From Trissonchulus latispiculum (Eukaryota > Nematoda > Enoplea > Enoplida > Ironidae), in assembly GCA_030248195.1 (NCBI GenBank), contig JASAND010026343.1, positions 1 to 64,000 on the forward strand: a DNA stretch of 64,000 bases, in the 5' to 3' direction. The position numbers and the translations under genes are program-made. Below are positions 54,301-61,869 of this stretch, piece after piece. The first letter of the stretch is position 1. Each line of letters opens with the position of its first letter. The notes beneath the pieces are model-generated. The model was given only the letters and a program-made list of their open reading frames with translations. It was not told where the DNA came from and did no database searches.

Positions 54301-56890
54301 TCGGAAAACTACAGGGAGTTGCAATTTTTCTGGACGATATTTGAGTTACCGGTAAAGACAAGACTGAACATTTGAACAATCTACGAAACGTTTTCAAAGC
54401 TTGCCATAAACACGGAATCACCTGAGACTTGAAAAGTGTGCATTTTCCAAGATTCTGTTGACTATCGTGGGCACGTCATCGATGCCGATGGTATCCATGC
54501 TTTGCAAAAAAGATTGAAGCTTTGCAGAATATCTCCAGACCAACCACGGTGTCTGAGCTAGTTTCGTTCCTTGGATTAGCAAACTATTACTCTGGTTTTG
54601 TCAGCAATTTCTCTACGGTTGTTGCTTCGCTCAATGACGACGACGACGTAAGGGCGTTCCTTGGAACTGGGATGATGTATGCGAGAAAGCTTTTCAAGAA
54701 GTAAAGTTGCTACTGCTGGGGTCCTCCGTACTGATGACTTACGATCCGTCCCTGCCGTTGACTTTAGCTTGTAATGCTAGTCCATTTGGGGTAGGAGCGG
54801 TGATTTCTCACAAATTGACAGATGGTACAGAACGGCCCATTGCTTACGCCTCCAGGACACTAATTTCAGCTGAAAAAGGCTATTCTCAAATTGTGAAGGA
54901 AGGACTAGCCATTATATTTGGGCTAACTAAGTTTCATGACTATGTTTATGGTCGTAGTTTTCTTTTGCTCACAGACCATGAACCCTTGGTTCATATTTTC
55001 AATCCGACAGGTGCTAGTCCGTTTGCAACGGGAAGACTTCAAAGATGGGTGCTGAAGTTAAAGGAACATAACTATCGAAGAAAATTTCATTTGATATAAA
55101 GAGCGATGTTCTTCTTAAGCAAGTTTTGGAATGAAATATTGTACTACTGCATGGCCTGTGGCAAAAGACCTTGGCTCGGCGCTGCTGCCTTACTTTAGAA
55201 AAAGGAACGAATTGTCTCTGCATGATGAATGCCTGTTCTGGGGTAATTGAGTCGTCATACCAGAATTCAATCTTCACTTCAATCCTACTTCCTGGAAATC
55301 CTTCACTTCAATCCTACTTCCTGGAAATGTTGCACATTGGTCACCAGGGGGTTGTTAGAATGAAATCATTAGCTCGTATGCATATTTGGTGGCCTGCAAT
55401 GGACAAACAAATTGAAACCATGGCGAAACAATGCAGAAACTGCCGGGAAAGTGCTACGATGCCACCCAAACTGTCGACGGGTTCTTGGCTTTTGCCATCC
55501 AAACCCTGGGAACGCGTTCACGTCTATTCCGCTGGACCGTTCCTTGGGAGAATGGGGTTGTTAGAGTAGACAGTTTCTCCAAATGGCCGGAGATATTTGA
55601 AATGAAGTCTACCAGTCTACCTTCTCCGCTTGCACCGTTCAAGTTCTTCGGTCATTGTTTTCCCGTTACGGGATTGCCGGTACTCAGCGATAATGGCCCC
55701 CAGTTTACGTCCCGAGAATTTGGTGAATTTCTCTCCTGCAATGGCATTCGACATCGACGCAGTCCTCCATATCATCCTTCATCTAACGGAATGGCAGAAA
55801 GATTCGTCCAGACCTTTAACAGGGCGATGACAACCTCAGGCGCTTCTTCAGGAAATGCTCCTCAAAAGATTGCCCAATTCCTGTTGGCATATCGATCCAC
55901 TCCTCATTCTTTTACCGGCGAAACTCCGGCGTTCCTGTTTTTGGGAAGGGAATTGACCACTCGGTGGTCGTTCCTTCACCGAGAATACAGGATAGAGAAG
56001 TCTACACGACACTCAAACACCCTTTTCGTGCTTTTGACATCAAAGATCCTGTTTGGGTCCGTTGCTACACCGGTGGAACTAAATGGGTGCCTGGAAAAAT
56101 TACGGGTTTAAAAGGGAACTATCTGTACGAAATTGAAATGCTTAATGGCGACAGTTGTATCCGCCATGCAGATCAGTTGCACAGAGGCCTATCAAAGGAT
56201 GTGCAATTAGAGTCCCTTGAGGATTTCGATGATTGCTAATTTGAGACCGACCGTCCTCGCGCAGTTCTGGCTGATACGGAAATACGTATGCCGCATGCTG
56301 CGAACTTCCCTCCACAAGATCAACTGCCACCTAGACGTTCATGCCGTCAAAGACAGCCGCCATTGCGCTGGAATCTTGCAACTGACTTCTACTATCGTGC
56401 AACTTAGAAGGGGAGGAACTGATACATATGTAGCTATAAAAACATACGCATTGTCATTGTGTTACCATCCACTGCTACAGTAAAGTAGTACCACATAGAC
56501 TGATACATATCATCACTAGCTACTTACGCCCTTTCGAAAAGCCCCTAGTTTTAAGCTTAGTTTAGCTTAGGCACTTAGTTTTGTATCAGACTATGCATGT
56601 TTTGATCTCCTTTGTAAATCTTGTATGGCATAAAACATCAGGAAAACAAAATATAATCTTAAATTGCGCATTTGTCCGCTCACGTTTAACCTCAGTTAGA
56701 AATCCGTTTTCGTGCAACATTACAACTTATGTCACACCTATACACTGTTGGCTATGACAAAGAAATTAGTTTCTTTTTTAATAATAATAAAAAGAAACAA
56801 ATTTCTTTACACAATGGTTTAAGCTTAAGCTATAAAAATCTGGAGGTAAAAACTCACCAGAGTAAAAGCAAAGAGTATAGCTGGAAGCAT
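48325..56890 (-). CDS. Five-exon gene for a secreted ten-cysteine helical protein (182 aa)
   Basis: Exons on the minus strand, in transcript order: 56890-56858, 51508-51390, 51076-50933, 48685-48563, 48454-48325. All junctions have AG acceptors and GT donors (GTGAGT, GTAAG, GTAAGT, GTGTGT). The sum is 549 nt and reads through without a stop to TAG at 48325-48327. Exon 1 and the start of exon 2 form a signal peptide of about 18-20 residues (Leu/Ala/Phe-rich, then Ser-Ala-Asn-Ser). The mature chain of about 160 residues has ten cysteines, including a Cys-Leu-Asn-Cys pair, in amphipathic helical segments rich in Glu/Asp/Tyr, which suits a disulfide-stabilised helical bundle. I recognise no family. 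Intron 1 is 5.3 kb because a Gypsy element sits in it, antisense to the gene. Confidence 0.72.
48745..49065. repeat. CACAAGGG minisatellite relic in an intron
   Basis: About eight irregular copies of (T)CCCACAAGGG or TTCCACAAGGG occur on both sides of a small inverted TTCCGGCTTCGCCGGAA near 48898. No coding capacity. Confidence 0.5.
49070..50660. other. Intronic DNA of the ten-cysteine gene
   Basis: A pyrimidine-rich stretch (49640-50050) without coding character. A minus-strand ORF at 50078-50287 looks fortuitous. Confidence 0.4.
50661..50851. mobile_element. hAT-type miniature element, 175 bp, 8-bp target duplication
   Basis: GTGTTGAC at 50661-50668 and 50844-50851 flank an element (50669-50843) with termini CATACATGTGC and inverse GCACATGTCTG, then GGGGAGG-type subterminal repeats and their inverses. 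An 8-bp duplication with a CAnnnATG-type terminus is typical of hAT insertion. Confidence 0.75.
51880..52095 (+). repeat. Dispersed repeat, copy 1
   Basis: Blocks AAAATGCATGCGCAGCCTG, TTTTGCCTACTTTTTCCAA, CTAGAAAGCAGCA and ACACATCTGCT recur in the same order and strand at 58095-58270. A shorter left part also occurs at 61195-61315. Confidence 0.6.
52528..52620 (+). repeat. 5' LTR of the Gypsy element (93 bp)
   Basis: TGATACATAT at the start is repeated near the end (TGATACATATCA). It contains TATAAAA as a likely promoter element. It is very short for an LTR. Confidence 0.88.
52622..53430 (+). pseudogene. Gypsy gag remnant with two damaged zinc knuckles
   Basis: An ATG overlapping the primer-binding region (52623) opens a 40-codon frame that stops at about 52743. 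The gag frame resumes one frame over through 53026, and is broken again. A typical capsid pattern (Trp-x2-His-x-Glu-Arg-Phe near the start; Gln-Arg-His-Gly-Glu-Ser-Val) is visible. At about 53265-53400 there are two CCHC-type knuckles, each missing its second Cys (Ser in the first, Tyr in the second). At least two frame breaks and one in-frame stop make it non-functional. Confidence 0.8.
53430..53905 (+). pseudogene. Gypsy protease domain
   Basis: Aspartic protease with the active-site Asp-Thr-Gly-Ala (about 53524-53535), a hydrophobic-hydrophobic-Gly-Arg-Asp flap/end signature (Leu-Gly-Arg-Asp at about 53737), and a linker leading to the RT. The frame runs on past the usual RT boundary and is lost by a frameshift near 53890. 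Confidence 0.82.
53905..54710 (+). pseudogene. Gypsy reverse transcriptase, broken
   Basis: From about 53905 the RT reads Lys-Gly-Val-Ile-Glu-Pro-Val, Arg-Leu-Cys-Gly-Asp-Tyr, Lys-Leu-Asp-Met-Ser-Gln-Ala-Tyr, Gln-Phe-Gly-Leu-Ala-Ser-Ala-Pro and the catalytic box as Phe-Leu-Asp-Asp-Ile (usual Tyr). A TGA follows immediately (54342-54344). The thumb/connection continues in other frames (54522-54704) with more stops and a GAC repeat insertion (about 54637-54648). Confidence 0.85.
54707..55099 (+). pseudogene. Gypsy RNase H domain, catalytic Asp lost
   Basis: The segment Leu-Ala-Cys-Asn-Ala-Ser-Pro-Phe-Gly-Val-Gly-Ala-Val aligns to the RNase H start where Asp is expected in place of Asn. Ala-Tyr-Ala-Ser-Arg-Thr-Leu, the Glu-Lys-x-Tyr-x-Gln block and Thr-Asp-His-Glu-Pro-Leu follow. 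The frame ends at 55099. Confidence 0.82.
55280..56239 (+). pseudogene. Gypsy integrase, broken and missing its first catalytic Asp
   Basis: The HHCC zinc domain is at about 55335-55445 (His-Ile-Gly-His-Gln-Gly ... Cys-x2-Cys). In the catalytic core, the expected first Asp after Trp-x-Arg-Val-His is replaced (Tyr-Ser-Ala-Gly-Pro follows). Ser-Asp-Asn-Gly-Pro-Gln-Phe and the Glu of Ala-Glu-Arg-Phe-Val-Gln are present. Frame changes occur near 55440-55560 and 55990. A C-terminal GPY/F-type segment (Trp-Val-Pro-Gly-Lys-Ile) closes at 56239. A 26-bp tandem duplication (CTTCAATCCTACTTCCTGG-type) lies at 55274-55325. Confidence 0.82.
56420..56512 (+). repeat. 3' LTR of the Gypsy element (93 bp)
   Basis: It differs from the 5' LTR by C to T at position 12, loss of one A in the TATA-adjacent run, and gain of one A near position 74. 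The near identity implies a fairly young insertion despite the heavily broken coding region. Confidence 0.88.
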
Positions 56891-57577
56891 GTTCAGTATG
56901 TGTTGCACTCGACTGCTGTTGGAAAGTGTGACTGATAACATCGCTGCAGTTTGCAGCTTATAAATCGGCTGCATGGTTCAAATAGTGTTTCGTTCATTCT
57001 TTGGAATAATCTTTAATTCGACAGAACAGAAGCATTATTAGAAACACAATTCTGCAGTAGTACCGTTCGTGGTTTTGCCGATTTTTAGGAACATATATGA
57101 CTTTTCGAAAAATTTCGGAGTTTTTGCTTTGTCACCCTAGGACAGATTTTGCAGCGTATCACCCTCCTGGCTGAAATATATTCAACACTTTATTTTTAGC
57201 TTAATTTTCAAGTTGCCATTAATATTTGGATTTATAAAGCCATTATGTTTGATAATAATTTACATTGAATGAAACAGCAACAAGACTGATATTTTTGGCA
57301 TACAGCTTTACGAGCGACATTCATAAAACAAAATTTATGGTATCTGCTACTTATACAGTCTAAAAATATAGTTGGTACGAGGTTAGAAATATAATATAAA
57401 TGATTTAGTAATGCTACGATAACTCTATCGAAAAAGTATAAATAGACATCATCGTTCTGATATTGTTTTTCAACAATGAAATGCTGAAATAGATACAAGA
57501 AAGTATAGGTGGACTTTGGTGAATAAAATCATGACGATGTCAAGCTCGAGCAAATTCTGTTTATAGTCACAATTCAG
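56891..57577. other. Upstream region of the ten-cysteine gene
   Basis: Probable promoter and 5' UTR of the minus-strand gene (first coding base at 56890). No TATA box is assigned. No other gene seen. Confidence 0.4.
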
Positions 57578-57898
57578 TAGTCGTTGGCCGGCCGAGGAAA
57601 ACCGGCCGGCCTACTATGCCGACAATCCGGCCGGCTGACCGGCCGACCGGTCTTCAGAAAAAGGATAGTACTTGATTTTATCTGTTATACATAACCAAGA
57701 GTAACTGTATGCATCACTTAATGCTAAATATTTTGCAAAATACCCGAAAAATTGGGCAAAACTGGTACCGGCCGGCCTTTTTTGACCGGCCGGCCGGCCG
57801 CTGGCCCGGCCAGCCGGCTGGCCTGGTTCACAAGCTCGGCCGGCCGGGTCCGGAATGCCGAGTTAAAACACCGGCCGGGCAACAACACTACATTTCAG
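57570..57898. mobile_element. hAT-type miniature element built of GGCCGGCC repeats
   Basis: The element 57578-57890 (313 bp) starts TAGTCGTTGGCCGGCCG and ends CGGCCGGGCAACAACACTA. The flanking 8-mers are CAATTCAG (57570-57577) and CATTTCAG (57891-57898), one mismatch. The interior carries two dense blocks of (C)CGGCCGG repeats around an A+T-rich centre. No coding capacity; ORFs here are repeat artefacts. Confidence 0.75.
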
Positions 57899-57984
57899 GG
57901 CATGCAAAGCCTGACTAAATTAGCGTATTCCCTCTTTCATCTGGGTCGTTTATGACCGGTGATTCCTTTTGAAGACATCCACTT

Positions 57985-58275
57985 TGAAAGATTTCAATTC
58001 ATTAAAACGTAAGATACCATCTTTAGATCAAAATGTAGATGTAGCTCAAACAGCTGCAGATCATTTTTTCAGTTATTATGAAATCCCTGTTCGTCATCGA
58101 CGAATTAGCTAAAATGTATGGGCAACCTGGATTTTGCCTACTTTTTCCAAATTTGGTAGCTGACCAGCTAGAAAGCAGCAATCGGGTAAAGGGATCCCGG
58201 AATATTTTTAAGTAGAACACATCTGCTGACTAGCAACCCTGTAGATTTGCATACACAAATATTCTATGATAGCTG
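57985..58275 (+). repeat. Dispersed repeat, copy 2 (full length)
   Basis: The left part (57990-58125; TTCAATTCATTAAAACGTA, CAAAATGTAGATGTAG, CAGTTATTATGAAATCCCTG) matches 61190-61315, and the right part (58095-58270) matches 51900-52090. It flanks the gutted Gypsy copy with the partial copy at 61.2 kb, so the shared left part could be its degraded terminal repeats. Confidence 0.55.
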
Positions 58276-58319
58276 ATATGTCTTGAAGTCTGAAGAAAGA
58301 ACTTAAAAATATATATGTT

Positions 58320-59027
58320 GTGATCTGGTGAAACCATTGCCCAATTCCTCGCCCGTTTACGTTCACAGGCGCAATTCTGCAATTTCAATGACTTGGACGA
58401 TTCTTTACGGTATCCATTGGTTTGCGGTATGAACTCTGAGCAAGTTCAGAGATGCGTATTGGCACAAAGTGACTTAATCTTACAGAAAGCTATTGACATT
58501 TCAACTGGTATAGAGTCCGCTTCACGGCAAGATAAAGAGATAAGTAATTCTTTGGCTGGATTCTCTAATTTCATTAAACCCACGAACCGCCTGTCGGCTT
58601 CGTCAAAGTCTGAAGCTAAGATTCCTCCACAGAACCGCAAGTCAGGCACCTGCTGTCGTAGTGGCAAGTCTGACTACTGGGCCTCTGACTGCAATTTCAA
58701 GAAAGCGACTTGCCGCTACTGTTCCAAAACTGGTCATATTGCTACCGTTTGCAAATCGAAAAATAAGAAAAACGCCAACGTGAATTACGTTTCTTCTCAC
58801 GACGGAATAACCGAGTCAACAGATATCAGTCCCACTTACTGCATTAATTCAGTTACGTCAACTGATCCCATTCTTGTCCGCTCTTTGATTGACCACAAAC
58901 CCATTCCTATGGAGGTGGATACAGGCGCTGGGAGATCTGTGCTACTGTTATCACTATTTCGATCCTCCTTTCTAGATAAATTCTTTCAACCTTGCCCTAT
59001 ACGGTTGACAGGATACGTGGGTGATGA
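58320..59027 (+). pseudogene. gag C-terminus and 5' part of protease of the second Gypsy copy
   Basis: The frame is open from about 58324 (no start retained) through the knuckles and Met-Glu-Val-Asp-Thr-Gly-Ala-Gly to Asp-Asp-Ile-Glu, where the hAT element enters. The first knuckle has lost its His (Tyr); the second is canonical. The frame is intact over more than 700 bases. Confidence 0.75.
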
Positions 59028-60336
59028 CATAGAGGTAGTGATGTTTCAGTCACTGAAACTAAAACTGAAACTAGATTTCAGTCTCTACATGTTTCAGTTT
59101 CAGTCACTGAAACTGAAACTGAAACTGAAAGTATTTGGGAAAGTGGACTGAAACTGAAACTGAAAAGATTTAAGCTGTCCGACTGAAACTGAAACTGAAA
59201 CTGAAACTATATTCGAAACTGAACTGAAACTGGAACTGAAACTGAAACAATCCCAATTCTAGGACTGAAACTGAAACTGAAACTGAAACTAGTATAACCT
59301 GAAACCATTTCAGTCTCAGCGTAAAACCTGAAGCCTTTCTTGCTCGCTGGAACTGAAACAGGTTTCAGTTCATGCTGAGACTGAAACTAGTTTCAGTCTC
59401 TGCGTAAGAAACGTCATTTCAGTCTCTGCGTATGCTTAAGTTCCTTGAAAAGGCAATTGCAAATTTTCCCATAATAGTTTTTCTTGCGAAAGATTGAATA
59501 TATGCGTCAAATTTTAGCCATCATATTATATATTAGATAGCAGTATTACTTTTAGATCATTTACTCTCAGCCTATCAGATAAAACTAAGAAGTTGTGTTA
59601 CAGTACAATTGCTTTAGGCATATAGTTTTTAAAGCATACGTGGCTGTGGCACCTCTACAATATACGGCTTTAGGTGGAGGCAAAGCATTCAGTTACAGCA
59701 ATGAACCATTATTTTCCTCAAAACAATTACATACACTTTGGAGGGATATTATGCTTTGAAGCAAATCACCAAAGCTGTTTTAGATAATTAATTAAAAAGA
59801 AAGTCAAAGCAAGCAATTATTTCACAGCGGATCTTATATTTTATTTATCTTTACTAAGAAAATGATTGTATAACCAAGGAATTGCAAGTAAAATAGTATA
59901 AGATGAAGTTTTATTTATAAGTGATATAGAAGCTTGGATATAAAAATAAGACTGCGCTTCAACAATTTTAAATACCAAATACATTTGGAAACTGAAATCT
60001 TAATTTTTTGCAATGACTTCCTTTAACTAAAACTATTTTAATACTCGGACTGAAACTGAAACTATTTTGCCTTGCCGACTGAAACTGAAACTGAAACTAT
60101 TTTGCGTCACCGACTGAAACTGAAACTGAAACTGAAATTATTTTGGGATGACGACTGAAACTGAAACTAAAACTGAAATTATTTTGGGATGACGACTGAA
60201 ACTAAAACTGAAACTGAAATTATTTTTGGTATCCGACTGAAACTAAAACTGAAACTGAAAGTAGTTTAGGTTGCCGACTGAAACTGAAACTGAAACTGAA
60301 ACTAAAATGGGCTACTGAAACAACACTACATAGAGG
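59028..60336. mobile_element. hAT-type miniature element of CTGAAA repeats, exact 8-bp target duplication
   Basis: CATAGAGG at 59028-59035 and 60329-60336 flank a 1293-bp element (59036-60328). The left terminus TAGTGATGTTTCAGT and right terminus (read inverted) TAGTGTTGTTTCAGT differ at one base. The interior has CTGAAA/TTTCAG hexamer arrays on both sides (59044-59420 and 60049-60316) and an A+T-rich centre without coding capacity. Skipping the element and one target copy puts the protease frame back in register, so insertion came after the Gypsy copy landed. A truncated relative is at 36025-36400. Confidence 0.88.
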
Positions 60337-60917
60337 TTATGGGACTTTTAAATGCAACTGTTGAACTTAATGGTCAGTTCAGGTCTCATGACGTTGTGGT
60401 TACCAACGTGGACGGTCCTGCGTTGTTGAGCCGTGATCTTTTCGGGTTGCTGAACGTTAGCATTGCCAAAATTAAAGACCAATCTAAGGAGCTGCCACCG
60501 AGAGTGAAAGGTTTAGTTTACGAGCTTTCAGACCTGTTCAGTCCTGGTTTAGACCGCATTGTTGGTGTGCCACCAGCCAAATCTTTGCCTATGGTTTGGC
60601 GGAACGGTTTGTCCAGTCTGTCAAGAGAGCTGTACTGGCAGCCCGACCCTCTGCCATTGCTCTCCCTAAAACGTTGCACAATTCCTCCTGACCTATCGTT
60701 CTGTGCCGCATGCGCTCACAGGAGAAACCCCGCTAAACGCTTCTTGGGCAGAGAGTTGAATACGGCATTGTCAATTCTTCACCCTGACAATTCGGAACCC
60801 AAACTTAATCAACAGGCCTTGGCTAAAAGACGATTCAGCCCTAGGAAATTGGCTTGGGTAAGGAATTATGGGAACGGTCCTAAGTGGGTTCCCGGGAATT
60901 TTCATAAAAGACCTTGA
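60337..60917 (+). pseudogene. 3' part of protease fused by deletion to integrase C-terminus
   Basis: This frame continues the protease (Val-Asp-Gly-Pro-Ala-Leu-Leu-Ser-Arg-Asp, the usual Gly now Ser), then a linker to about 60580. From about 60590 it reads integrase-like sequence: remnants of the Glu-Arg-Phe-Val-Gln helix region in altered frame, Phe-Leu-Gly-Arg-Glu-Leu, and the GPY/F-like Lys-Trp-Val-Pro-Gly. RT, RNase H and the integrase zinc domain are deleted. Confidence 0.7.
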
Positions 60918-61189
60918 CCTATAAGATTTTGCTGGCATCCGGGATTTGTGTTTCCGTCACGTGAATCAACTACAAAGAGCGGCGCCTGTGAATTTCCGTG
61001 TTAGGAAGACGGAGGGGAATTCGGTTCATGCACGTTCCGTCAAGCTCCTAGAATTAATCCGCCTGCTTTAAATCAGCGCAAACCCGCTGTTGCACAACCA
61101 TTAGGAAAAATTCAGAATCAATCCGTGCTTCGCCGATCCAGCCGCGCCACCCGACGCCCACTTAACGAAACGCTTTGAACCATTACAAT

Positions 61190-61320
61190 TCATTAAAACG
61201 TAAAATACCGTCTTGAAATCAAAATGTAGATGTAGATTAAATAGGTGCGGATGTCTTTTCAGTTATTATGAAATCCCTGTTCGTCATCGAGAAATAGCCA
61301 AAATGTATGGGCAAATTAAG
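61190..61320 (+). repeat. Dispersed repeat, copy 3 (left part only)
   Basis: It matches 57990-58125 in the same orientation (ATTCATTAAAACGTAA, TCAAAATGTAGATGTAG, CAGTTATTATGAAATCCCTG and TTCGTCATCGA). It starts about a dozen bases past the pol stop of the second Gypsy copy. Confidence 0.55.
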
Positions 61321-61626
61321 CTACGATTTTATAGATAAAGTTCGACACCTCACAATTTTGATACCAACTTTCCAATCGGCAGGGTCACCTGCCGCGAATT
61401 CTGCAAAAGGTAGGCATCCCCAACAGCAGGCCAGCCGGTTCAGCCATCAGCTGGCCGGCCGATTGCACCATTCGGACTTATCCAAATAACTCAAATTCAA
61501 ACTCGTGTTCAGCTAGATCAGCCAGGACAAACAAAGGGATTCAGTCAGATTTACGCAATTTTGCTGGTTTATAATATTAGGCAAAGCAGTGTATTCAGGC
61601 GCCCGGTGTCTACGCCCTGTCATGAT

Positions 61627-61832
61627 ATTTAGGTTTGAGGATACTGGATAGCTAACGAGTCTACAAATGATACTCTAGCCAACAAAGCCACAGGTGCTGA
61701 AGGGTGTGGTCGCGTTGATCCAAATTTGATAGTCAGAGATATCACACAAGAGATTGGAGTTCGATATCAAGAGGCGACAGAGATATTCGGGTTCAAAGCC
61801 ACAAAAGATAAAATTATCAATGATGAGCAATT
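61627..61832 (+). pseudogene. Possible terminal exon, weakly death-domain-like
   Basis: After a possible acceptor (ATATTTAG ending about 61631) a frame is open from about 61641 to a TAG at about 61844. It contains a helical segment with Ile-x4-Gly-x-Arg-Tyr-x-Glu-Ala-x3-Phe-Gly and a following Ile-x2-Asp. That spacing is reminiscent of helices 1-3 of death-fold domains. No upstream exon could be linked. Low confidence. Confidence 0.25.
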
Positions 61833-61869
61833 GCAAAGACTGTAGAGTGAGAACGATAGCGGGTTTAAC

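Larger units (their letters stand above)
52523..56517 (+). mobile_element. Complete, inactive Ty3/Gypsy LTR retrotransposon (~3.99 kb)
   Basis: Identical 5-bp target duplications TCACT (52523-52527, 56513-56517) flank LTRs of 93 bp (52528-52620, 56420-56512) that start TG and end CA and differ by one substitution and two single-base indels. A putative primer site AATGGCGACGAGGA lies directly after the 5' LTR, and a polypurine tract AGAAGGGGAGGAA directly before the 3' LTR. Order of coding parts is gag, protease, RT, RNase H, integrase, which defines Ty3/Gypsy. The frames are broken in several places and several catalytic residues are replaced. The element sits in intron 1 of the ten-cysteine gene, antisense to it. 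Confidence 0.92.
58320..61180 (+). mobile_element. Second Ty3/Gypsy copy, 5'-truncated, internally deleted, split by a hAT element
   Basis: It contains the C-terminal half of gag with zinc knuckles (one intact Cys-x2-Cys-x4-His-x4-Cys at about 58712-58753), the protease with Asp-Thr-Gly-Ala (about 58918-58930), then after the inserted hAT element the rest of protease and a short linker. RT and RNase H are deleted; only an integrase C-terminal (GPY/F-type) part remains before a pol-like end at about 61178. It is related to, but clearly diverged from, the element at 52.5 kb. Confidence 0.82.

Noticed and set aside
57985..61320. Direct repeats at 57.99 and 61.19 kb as definite LTRs of the second Gypsy copy
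   Set aside because: They lack clear TG...CA ends and the right part of the left copy also occurs at 51.9 kb unlinked to this element, so a dispersed repeat is equally likely.
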